Shown in pieces: positions 14,501 to 26,500 of a DNA stretch of 62,817 bases. The stretch's first letter is position 1, and each line of letters starts with the position of its first letter. Made by a program: the position numbers and the translations under genes. Under the pieces are notes generated by a model that made no database searches, was not told where the DNA came from, and saw only the letters and a list, made by a program, of their open reading frames with translations. Source of the stretch: Sperchopsis tessellata (taxonomy: Eukaryota > Arthropoda > Insecta > Coleoptera > Hydrophilidae); contig JAWQRN010000005.1 in NCBI GenBank assembly GCA_033557685.1, positions 1 through 62,817 of the forward strand, written 5' to 3'.

Positions 14501-17500
14501 ATAGAGAGGAGCCTGAGTTAGAAAAATATGAAAAGCCAGAATTCGAAAAACCTGAGAAAGAACAAGAAGAATCAGAAATGGTTAAACCTAAGAAACCGAA
14601 GAAAACCAAGCCTGAGCCCGAAAAAGTTGAAATACCTCTTGAAAAGGGAAAGCCTAAGCCTGCTGAAGAGCCTGAAGAGCCTGAAATAAAATTAAAATAC
14701 AAACAAGGACCAAAACCAGAAGAAGAACCAGAACAGATTAAATTAAAGCCGTTCAAAAAACCAGATGAGCCTATTGAGGAGGCACCTAAGCCTGTAGAAA
14801 TAAAGCCCAAAAAGAAAATCGTCAAGAAGAAGAAAACACCTGACGATACGTTTGTGGGACAAGCTTATGAAGATATTGAAGATAGACCTGAGTCCCCAGA
14901 AAAGCCAACTGAAGTTCCAGAAGAAGAAATAAAAGAAGTGTCAGAAGAAAAAGAAGAAAAGGAAAAACCAAAATTAAAAGAAGAAAAAACACCGGAAGAA
15001 ATACCCAGACCAAAGCCTCAACAAATAATCAAAAGGGATCAGAAACCTCAAAAACCGAAGATTACAGAACCAGAACCTGTTAACTTGGCAGAAATAAAAC
15101 TTAAGAAACGTTCTGTGCCTGAAAAGAAAGAAGTAAAGAGTGTTAAAGTTCCAAAATTAAAACTTAAAAGCAGAATTAACTACATTGATTTTCCACCACT
15201 TTCAGAAATTTTACAGCAACCCGTTATTACTCAACGAACACCAGATAAGAAAGATAACGGCATCATTTCAAGGAATGTACGAGAAGCTGAGAAGGTACTT
15301 AAAACTCGTCCAAGAAAACTGACGGAGGTCGATAAGGATTTAGAAGATTTAGAAAAACTAGACCTAGAATTCGATGATCTAAAGAAAAAGGAGCTTGAAA
15401 AGGTTGATGACGATTATAAAAAATACGAGCGGAAACCAAAGGAAAAATCTGAAGAAAAGGAAGAGCCAAAACCGATCAAAATAGGAAAAGGAAAAATTCC
15501 CGAGAAACCGGAAGAAATAGAGGAACCTGTTAGGCTAAAGAAAATTCCAGAAAAACCTGTAGAGGAGCTGGTTGAAGAAAAGCCTAAAAAGAAAAACGAG
15601 GAACCCGAAGAAAAGTATAAGAAAGAAAAGGAGCCAAAAGATGAACCGAAACTAACACCATTCGAACCATTTGAAATTGATCGTGATGAAATAGAATTAG
15701 AGAAATTCGAAAAACCAGAATTCGAAAAACCAGAAAAAGAAAAACCAGAGAAAGATAAACCTAAATACAAAAAACCTAAAAAGACTCAGCCTGCTCCTGA
15801 AATTATCGAAATTCCATTAGAAAAAGGACCACCAAAACCAAAAGAAGAAGTTGAAGAGCCAGAAGTCAAATTTAGAATACCTCAAAGGGAAAAACCTGAA
15901 GAAGAACCTGAACAAGTTACTCTGAAACCGTTTAAGAAACCTGTTCCAGAAGAACAAGAACCTATTGAGGAAATTGTACTTAAACCTACAGAACCAGAAC
16001 GAACTGAAGAAACTCTGGAAGTGGTTGAAGAAATTAAAATCAAAAAGAAAAAGATTAAGAAACCAAAGCAAGAAGAGCCAGAAGCAGAGGTAACAATTCA
16101 ACCCGAAGAAAAACCTGAAGAACCGGCCAATGAAATTGTAATTAAGAAGAAAACAAAGAGGCCTGTCGAGGATACAGCTGAAGAAGAGGTTATCATTAAA
16201 AAATTGGTTCCTATTAAACAAAAAGAGGTTGAGGAGACTGAGGCTGAAATTGTACTAAAACAGAAAGAACCACAAACACCTGTCGAAGAAGAAGTCGTTG
16301 CTGAAAATTTAATAAAGGAAGAGCCTGAAGTAAAAGAAGAAGAGAAAGTAGAAATCATCGAAGAAGTTAAAATAAAGAAAAAGAAACAAAAAAAACCAAC
16401 AAAAGAAGAATCACCTGAAAAAATAGTAGAAGAGGAGGTTGTTATTAAGAAACCATCTAAGCCAAAAGTGGAAGAAGTGGAGGAGGAAATTTCCATACCT
16501 AAACCAAAGGCTCCTGAAGAGCCTGCAGAAGACTTTGTTATTATGAAAAAGAAACCAAAGGAACCTGTTGTAGAAGAAATAGCTGAAGAAATAACCATTA
16601 AAACAGAAGAGCCTACAGAAGCTCCAGAAGTTATAGAGGAAGTGGTTGAAGAAATCAAAATCAAAAAGAAAAAGCCCAAAAAGCCAGTTGAAGAAATAGC
16701 TGCTGATGAGATAACTATTAAAAAGCCCGTGCCAGAAGAGCCTAAGAAAGAAGAGATTGAAGAAGAAATTGTCTCGCCAGATACAACGCCAAAGGAGGAA
16801 CCTGCAGAGGAAATTGTTATTGTGAAAAAGGTTCCAAAAGAACCTACAGAAGAGGTAGCAGATGAAATAACTATAAAGAAAATTGTACCTGAAGAAAAGC
16901 CGGAGGAGCCTCAAGAAACAATTGCTGAAGTGACAATAAAGCCGAAAAAACCTAAGGAACCAGTTACAGATGAAGTTTCTGAAGAAGTTGTGATTAAAAA
17001 AGAACCTGAGCAACCATTGGAACCTGTTGTCGAAGAGATTAAAATTACCAGGAAAAAACCAAAGAAACCAGTTGTAGAAGAAGTAGCTGAAGAAATCACA
17101 ATTCAAAAAATAGTTCCAGAAGAAAAACCAGAAGAACCGGTTCAAGAAGAAGTGACATTCAAAGTCGAGAAACCTAAAGAGCCTGTAGTTGAGGAGGTAG
17201 AGGAAAAAGTTGTGCTTAAAAAAGAACCCGAGCAACCAGTGGAACCTGTTATTGAGGAGATTAAAATTAAAAATAAAAAACCAAAGGAACCAGTTGTAGA
17301 GGAAGTAGCTGAAGAAATCACAATTAAAAAAATAGTACCAGAAGAAATACCAGAAGAACCGGCTCAAGAAGAAGTGACATTCAAAATTAAGAAACCTAAA
17401 GAGCCTGTAGTTGAGGAGGTAGAGGAAGAAGTTGTGATTAGAAAAGAACCCGAGCAACCAGTAGAACCTGTTGTGGAGGAGATTAAAATTACCAGGAAAA

Positions 17501-20500
17501 AACCAAAGAAACCAGTTGTAGAAGAAGTAGCTGAAGAAATCACAATTCAAAAAATAGTTCCAGAAGAAAAACCAGAAGAACCGGTTCAAGAAGAAGTGAC
17601 ATTCAAAGTCGAGAAACCTAAAGAGCCTGTAGTTGAGGAGGTAGAGGAAAAAGTTGTGCTTAAAAAAGAACCCGAGCAACCAGTGGAACCTGTTATTGAG
17701 GAGATTAAAATTAAAAAGAAAAAACCAAAGAAACCAGTTGTAGAGGAAGTAGCTGAAGAAATCACTATTACAAAAATAGTACCAGAAGAAAAACCAGAAG
17801 AACTGGTTCAAGAAGAAGTGTCATTCAAAGTCAAAAAACCCACAGAACCTGTAGTTGAAGAGGTAGAGGAAGAAATTATAATTAAAAAAGAACCTGAGCA
17901 ACCTGCTGAACCTATTGTTGAGGAATTTAAAATCAAAAAGAAGATACCAAAGAAACCTGATGTAGAAGAAGTAGCTGAAGAAATTACAATAAAGAAAATG
18001 TTACCAGAAGAAAAACCAGATGAACCAGTTTTAGAGGAAGTAACATTTAAAGTCAAAAAGCCTAAAGAGCATGTAGCTGAAGAAGTAGCAGAGGAAGTTA
18101 GTATTAAGAAAGAGCCAACAAAACCAGAAGAAATAGTTGAAACAGTGGAGGAGGAAGTTGTAATTAAAAAGAAGAAGCCAAAAAAACCAGTTGAAGAAGT
18201 AGTTGCAGATGAAATAACAATTAAGAAACCAGAACCTGTAGAACCAAGTAAAGAAGAACCTGAAGAGCAAATTACTCTGAAGAAGCCCATTAAGAAACCA
18301 ACTGTGACAGAAGAAGAAGAAGAAACGGAAATAACTATAAGAAGGGAAGAACCCGTAAAACCGAAAAATGAGGTTGAAACAGTACAAGAAGTGAAAATTA
18401 AGAAAAGGAAAACTAAAAAGCCAGTTGAAGATGTGGCAGCTGATGAAATTACAATAAAGAAACCTATGCCTGAGGGTCCCAAGGAAGTAGCTGAAGAAGC
18501 TGAAATAACACTTAAAAAACCTGAGGAGCCTGAAGAACCTGCAGAAGAGTTTGTAATGAAACCTAAAAAGCAAAAAAAACCAACGGAAGATGAAGCAGCT
18601 GCAGAAATAACAATCAAGAAAATAGTTCCACAAGAACCTGAAGAAAAACCTGAAGAACCTTCAGAGGAATTTACAATCAAAAAGAAAAAGCCTGAAGAAC
18701 CAAAAGGTGAAGATGTAAAAGCCGAGATTACTATTAAAAAACCACAGGAACCTGATGAACCAGCAGAACAGTTTACCATCAAAAAGAAACCTCCACCTGT
18801 TAAACCTACACTTGAAGAACATGAACAAGCCATCACCATAAAAAAACTGAAAAAAGTAAAGAAGCAGCCAGAGATTCCAGAATTCACAGAGGTCGAAACA
18901 GTTACATTTAGACCTAAGCAAACTAAAACAAAGGAAGATGTTGAGCAGGAATTTAAAATTTCTTTAGATTCTTATGCTGAAGAGGAAATATCAATGTCAG
19001 GTAAGATCAAGCTTAAGAAAAAGAAACAACCAACTTTCGCCGAAGAAACAGGTGAAAGTACTATCCAAATAACCAAAGAAATTGAAGAAGAAGGCCCTAC
19101 CATTGAAGAAATTATCGATGATGGCAGCGATGCTGAAGAACTTCCATATGATGATGGAATGGAAGAAAATTTCCATGTTCCATTACGGCGTAAGTCGACT
19201 ATGGATTATTCCATTAAAGATGAACCAGAAGAAGAAGTCAAAGTTGATTTCAAGGTCAAAAAGAAGCCAACCACCGATGTGTCTATGGAGGAAGAATCCT
19301 TCTCTTTGAAAAAGAAGAGGAAACCATCAATACCAACATTTGATCAAGGTTATTATAAGCTCAAAATTGCTTGGTATAATGCGGCACAGCTTTTTTGAAA
19401 CTATTTAAATGTTTATATATTATAAATTTAATTTCTTTGTTTTTTATTTCATCAGTTTGTACATTTGATTGAAACGCTATTTCTGCAAAACATGCATTTC
19501 AGCTTTTTAGGACTGCTTTTTTACGAGAACAAATAAAAATAAATGGTTGCAATTTAATTTTAGAAGCAGTATCTTTAAGTATAACCAAAGAAACAGAAAT
19601 AGTAGAAGAAGGACCAATCTTAGAAGTTGAGGAAGGGGATGTTTTGTTCTCAATTACATCATACGTTGCTGAAGCAGATCAAGCTATTGACTTAGTTGAG
19701 GGTGAAAGGGTATATGTTATTGAGAGACACAACTCCGACTGGTGGTTCGTTAAGAAACACTTAACTGAAGAAAAAGGTTGGGCGCCTGCTCATTTGCTAA
19801 TGGATGAAGAAAGTTATACATTATATGTACAGAAAAAACTTAACGAAAAAATTGATAGGCTGCCAGTATTTGAAAGTAAGTAATATATTAATTGATAAAT
19901 TAATATTATTTTCCTTTATATGTCAATAATTTTACAACTCCTTTTTGCTCCTCTAGAACCAAAACCAGAAGATAAATCAGTTGCGCCTAAATTTACTGAA
20001 AAACTTCAACCGGTACATACTCCAGATGGATACTCTGTACAGTTTGAGTGCAAAGTGGAAGGTATGCCTAGACCACAAATAACATGGTTCAGGCAAACAG
20101 CAATAATTAAGCAATCTATAGATTTTCAAATGTTCTACGATGAAGATAATGTAGCCACTCTTATTATTCGAGAAGTGTTCCCTGAAGATGCAGGAACATT
20201 CACATGTGTAGCCAAAAATTCTGCTGGTTTTGCTTCAAGTACAACAGAGTTGATAGTAGAACTACCACTATCTGAGCACGGTACTGATACAACAGGTTTA
20301 TCAAGAAGAAGTTTGTCTCGAGAATCATCACTAGCAGACATCTTAGAAGGTATACCACCAACATTCTCTAAAAAACCAAAAGCAATTTATGTAAACGAGG
20401 GTTCCGATGTCACTGTGGACTGTCGCTTAGTAGCAGTACCTGAGCCTGAAATAAAATGGTACTTTAAGAAGAAGAAGGTAGTTTCAAAAGAAAATGTAAC

Positions 20501-23500
20501 CATTATAAATGAATCAGACATGCACATGTACACCACTACTATTAAAATAAAACAAGTAAAGAAAACTCAAGAAGGTGTATATGAAATCATAGCCAAGAAC
20601 AGAGAGGGACATGCTAAAATAAAGTTTGTACTCAAAGTTAAAACAGATGATAAGGAAGCTCCTGAAATTTTGGAAACACTAAAAAGTGTTAGTGTACGAG
20701 AAGAAGAGACTGTGGTACTAAGTACAATAATAACAGGAAACCCCACTCCAACAGTTACATGGTATAAAAACGGGAAACCAATCAGCAAACCTAAGCCAAG
20801 AAAAGATGGACACACTTACTCTATTACTCTTACTAACTGTAGAAAGGAAGATACTGCGGAATATACTGTCAAAGCAGAAAATCCATTAGGATCCGTAGAA
20901 AGTACCGCTTTGATCACAGTTGAAGGTAAATGCAAACTTTTTGACTTTTAATAAGAATTAAGTTGCAATATCTTTTGAAATTTGCTTCAATAACTTCTTT
21001 CAGAGAAACATATCTTTTCTGGTAATATGAGGGTATTGCAATTTCATTTAACAAAGATGTGAACTTTTACAATTAATGCTAGTTTTCTAGAAAGAATGCT
21101 TTAACCAATGCTTTCTAATATGTCCTGCAGCAACTGAACCAGCAGCCCAACTGCTAACAAGAGAGCTTAAAAAAATCACGCTTATGGAGATAATTTCTTC
21201 GTCAGAACAAATAACAGGTTATTTTTTTACTTTCTGCATTCATATTGTACAAATGTATTTTAAAATTAAAGTTGTTTATATACAAAATAAAAAGTATTAT
21301 TTAATTGTAGCTAGAAGTTCCTAGATTTTTTCCCAAAATTTCAAATTTCATTATCAACAAAAATTTAATATCTCTCAATCTATATGGTTACACTTACTTT
21401 GTTAATAATGAATTTGCACATTTTATACTTTGTTATGTGACCAGCTAATTATTCGCTATACGCTACTTGCCTAAATAAATGCACACTACCAATTTCATAT
21501 ACATATTTGAATTTACCTGTAACATTCCAGAATGCCCCAGTCCAAAACCAGAGCCACCGTTGTTCATCGAACGCTTCCAAGAACAAAAAATTCCTGAAAA
21601 ATCAACCTTGAGACTGTTTGCCAGAGTCGTTGGCAATCCAACACCTGACATAATATGGCTTCGAAACAATGAGCCCTTGAAACCATCACCCAAGATCAAA
21701 ATGACTTATGATGGAGAAAAAGTCGAACTTACCATAACAAACGTCAACTCTGAAGAAGACACTGGTGACTACAAAGTGCTTGCTAAAAACACTGTTGGTA
21801 AAGCATCTCACGGAGCCAAGATTACCGTTGAAGTTGATTCAGTTAAATTCACCAAGAAACTTAAAAAGACCTATGACATAACTGAACGTGAAACTTTAAC
21901 GATGGAGTGTGAAACTTCACATACTGTAACAACCCAATGGTGGCATAATGACAAAGAGATAAGTGGAATGGACCATCGCTTTGTTATTCAAGAAGGAAAG
22001 ACCCATAAACTTGTAATTAAAAATATCACGATAAATGATTCGGGTAGTTACAAATGTACTGTAAAAGACCAAAAGACTGAAACTAAAGTAACTGTTAAAG
22101 AAGCCAAGCCCGAGTTTGTTAAGAGATTGCAAGATCTCGAAGTGACAGAGAAAGAAGTTGCTATCCTAGAGGTAGAAATCACATCAGATAGAGTTGATGT
22201 TCAATGGAAGAAGGAAGGTCAACCAATTGATGAAACTGATAAAAGATACACCTATGAGAAGGTTGGAGGAATACGAAAACTGTTGATTAGAAGCACTTCG
22301 ATTCATGATGAAGGCGAATATTCTTGTACACTTTTGGAAGAAGAATGTACAGCCGAAGTTACTATCATCGAGTTGCCACCAGAGATTATTGGCAGCCTTC
22401 AAGACCAAACTGTTAATAAAGGAGAAAAGGGTATGTTTGAGATTGAACTTACTAAAGGAGATGCTCTGGTTAGATGGTTCAAGGATGGCAAGGAGCTGCA
22501 GTTCTCTGAACATGTTCAACTATCCATTGATGGTAAACGACAGAAATTAAAGATATACAATACTGAACCAGAAGATGCGGGTGTATATTCTTGTGAGGTA
22601 AAAGATTATTTTTTGTATTTAACTTATGAACTGATATTAAAATCATTGGTGGCTCGTGTTGTATAAACCAGTTATTTATATTTTAGGAAAAGAACAAAAT
22701 AACTTTCTCATACAATGATCTTAAGCTGTAGTAACTTGCTTATAACATTTTGATTAACGACGGGTATGCCTTCAATTAGGTCCCTTTCTTTAAAAAGCAT
22801 CATTAATGCTAAAAGTCTTTCTTGGCTCCCAGTGTCCGTCAAGAAAATTTTAACCCTTTTAAGGCTTTAAGTGTAGAAAAGCATAATTCTGCTTCAGAAA
22901 AATCTATTGGGTCGGAAATTAAAATTGTTAAAAGTTTTAAAATTTCGCCGAAAGTCTCACTTACTTACTGTTTTGAGAAATATAACGATAAATTACAAGT
23001 AGTTCTGGAATTCTGTTTGAAGTTTTTGTAAATAAAAAAATGGAGAAACTTGAATTGTTTCTTGAAACTTTCTTTCAGTGGTTCGTTGTGTCCCAAGGTT
23101 TCTTGATGCTATTTCTAATATTTATTACCTGTGTTTCAAATTGTAATTTGTTTTTGTTGGCAATAATAGGAATAATATCTCTAGTCTGAAAATTTACGAG
23201 TAATAAATCTACATGTGAAATAACTTTAGCCAGGAAACGAAAAACTTGCTAGTAATATGCTTGGTTGATAGATATATTTCCAATTTCCTCCAAACATTTT
23301 CACATACTTTCTATGATGTCCCACCTGTGTTCGAATATAATACAAACTATTCTGGATTTAAAATTCCTCCTTGTCAGAGCTAAACTACTAAAAAATGTAT
23401 AAATTCCCTGTAAATTTACAAAAAATCAGTATTTGTAGAAGCAGAATTTAACAAGTCCTAAAATCTATGCATAACTGTGGACATAGTGTTCATAAGTTGC

Positions 23501-26500
23501 TTGTACCCTGTGTGATGACCTACTCATGATTTCTTCACCATATGTTTGAGCAATCATTTTTCTTTTATCTTGAACTTGCTTTTCAAAATCTATAAGAATG
23601 GATGATGCCAGTGTTTGCACATCGGAATTTGAACATTAATTTTTTTCTAAAATTTAATTTTATACAGTTTTTGGCGTACCCTAAAAAGTTTTTCCTAAAT
23701 GTTCTTTTAAAAACAACTCCCAGATTATAGGAATACATGGACTCATCATATCCTCTCACTGCATACATATTCAATTATACTGTTTAATATGTAGCGATTA
23801 TGCTCACTTTTTACTATGCAAAAGTCAATGTTTCATCCTAACTGTCCAATTGAGCCACCTCAAAGTTTATACTTCCCAAAAATAAAAATTGTTCTATTTT
23901 ATGTATGTAGCTGCATTGTCATGCTTTTTTATTTGGTCCAATGAGTGGTTTAAATCGGTCATACTAATTTTTGTCCATGAACTTTCACCTCCAAATAACA
24001 AGCAACCCACAGATCCACAAATGTTTTTTTTTATAAATGTCCAAATTAAATATTCTATGAATTGTATGATTCAACGGATTGTTTAATATTTAAATTTAAA
24101 ATTGCTTTTCCAAGTCATTTTAATTCTGTGAACCTGTAAAAGATCGGCAATTATGTAAATGACCTGATAATAAACTTTCCATAGAAATGGTTCTTTATAC
24201 AAAAAAGTTTAAAACCACCATTCACGTGGGATAACTAGGTTCTGCTAGGGTGAAATCTGGTTGTATCGAGCTTGCAACCTAAAGAACCTTTACACGATAT
24301 ACGAAAGGGTGCTCACTAATATGCAAGCCTGTAATGCAATAGTTTGATTTGCAGTATATGGTCTTTGCACCAGTAGACTGTTATCTTTCGAACCAGTTCA
24401 AATGAGGTTTTGGCATCTCGTATGGTATTATAGGTGTATTCGGCCTATGGTTATTATGAAAGCAAAGCTTTTTCCATTCTCATTTTTGAGGGTAAAACTG
24501 AAAACTATAGCAAATGCCACCATTGATGATTTCAAATGAATCTATATAATAAGTATTCTTGGACCAATTTTTTTATACATATTTTTTTACACAATTTCAT
24601 AGGTTGGACTACAAAAATCCAGTGCTCGTCTTAAAGTCTACGAGCCAAGCACATTCTTCATTAAAAAGTTACCAGATGTTACTGCTGTGCCTATTGACAC
24701 TGATGCTGAGTTTACAGTGGAACTTTCCAGATCAGATGTTGAAGTTCAATGGCTAAGAGCTGGTAAAGTATTAAAGAAATCCACTAGGTTTGAAATTATC
24801 TCTGAAAAGACCATAAGAAAACTTATAGTAAAGAAATGTACACATGAAGATGAAGTAGAATACACATGTGTGGTCGAAGAGATCAGAACTTCGTCTAAAC
24901 TTAAAGTAGAAGGTAAGCATTATATTTTTTATCAATTTTTTTTTTAAATTTCATAATAAGCTGGCCATAACTAATACTGAAAGTAAACTTGAATTGGATT
25001 TGAGTTGTTCATGCAACCAACTCATAAAATTATGTATAGTAATACTATTTGGCAAATTGGAAAATTAAAACTAAATCCAAAATAATATATCAATCTAAAC
25101 TTTGTTGGATATATTTCATAAAATGTACTTATCTGATTCAGAACGCCCATCACCACCTCAAGGACCGCTGGAAGTATCTGGTATGAGCTCAAACTCGTTC
25201 ACATTAAAATGGTTACCTTCAGCATCAGATGGTGGATCTCCAATAATAGAATACATTGTGGAGATGCGTGAAGATAAGGCTAAAGAATTCAAAAAGATTG
25301 GTGCAACCAAAGGTGAAATTACAGACATTCCAGTAAAATATTTGGAGAAGGACCATGGCTACAAGTTTAGGATTACAGCGAGAAATGTTATTGGTATCAG
25401 TGAACCTTTCGAACCAAAGGATAGAATAGTAGCTGGTTCTCGATTGAGTAAGTGTATCATTATTTATCATAGTATGCTAAGTAAGGTTATACATTTTGCT
25501 GTTGTTAATTCAGTTCAAATTGTTTGTTTGCTTGTAAGTTTTTGATAAAAACCCTATTGTCAAAAAATTAGGAAAATTTGTTATTTATGGATTCCTATAG
25601 TGATAACGGTCAAAATCTTTTTGCCGTTTTTGCCAATTTAATTGAAAAATAGAGTTTTATCAATAACCTCTTTAATTTCTATTTATGACTGATAGATTTA
25701 GTTTACCTTGCAAACCTTAACACGAACATTTGCAATTAACATGACTTTAATAATTACGAGAAACAAAATTAATATACACTCCTCAAATATAATTTTTTCT
25801 TTTTAATTTCCGTAGGAATAAATTAAAATAGTTTTTAAAAGTATTTAGCTATGTTTCTCATAGTAATATCAAATTCATACTCGCCTCCTAATGTTTGAAA
25901 AAATTAAAATATTAAATTTAAAAATTTTGTGTTAATAGTACTTCTGCCGTTACCTGTAAATTTTCAAAAACCAATTAAGACTAAAAGTAAGCCGGTCTCT
26001 TTAACTCCATTTTTTCAAAAATTAGGAGATCGGGAAGCATATATTTTAACCAGTTGCTTTTTGCTTTCGCTGTAACTTTTGCTTCGCTTTTCTTTAGGAA
26101 TGCAATATCACTTTGAAATGACAGATGAAACATTTTACTGCCTCTTGGGCATATTCCCACCAACCCAAATCCACAGAAATGGTAAGATGCTTAGCCAATC
26201 GCTTTGCTTGCTTTTAATCTGTTCTGTTCTAATAAATAACATTATTATTTTGTAGCACCACCGGGTCCGCCAGAGAACTTAATAGCTAAGGACGTAACTA
26301 GCAAAACATGTACTCTGGAATGGCAGCCGCCTACAAACGATGGAGGTTCTGAAATCATTGGATATGTAATTGAAAAGAAACTGGAATACATGCCCAAGTG
26401 GGAGAAAGTTGTCACTCTTGAACATTTCACTCTCACATATACAATTGAAAATCTTAAAGAAAAGAGTGAGTACGTCTTCAGGGTATTTGCTGAGAATGCC

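Noticed and set aside
16411..17811. Minus-strand frame of 466 codons rich in Phe, Leu, Asn
   Set aside because: Antisense shadow of PEVK exon B; the repeats in it follow the 222-bp sense units exactly.
23583..23774. piggyBac transposase (DESM motif)
   Set aside because: The flanking blocks (SSWTK, RYILN, hATC) fit ZMYM1-like hAT transposases, where a G-H-D-E-S segment occupies this place. The piggyBac resemblance is limited to four residues.
25981..26163. 60-codon minus-strand frame in an sls intron
   Set aside because: No domain, no splice or promoter context, and within a well-defined intron.
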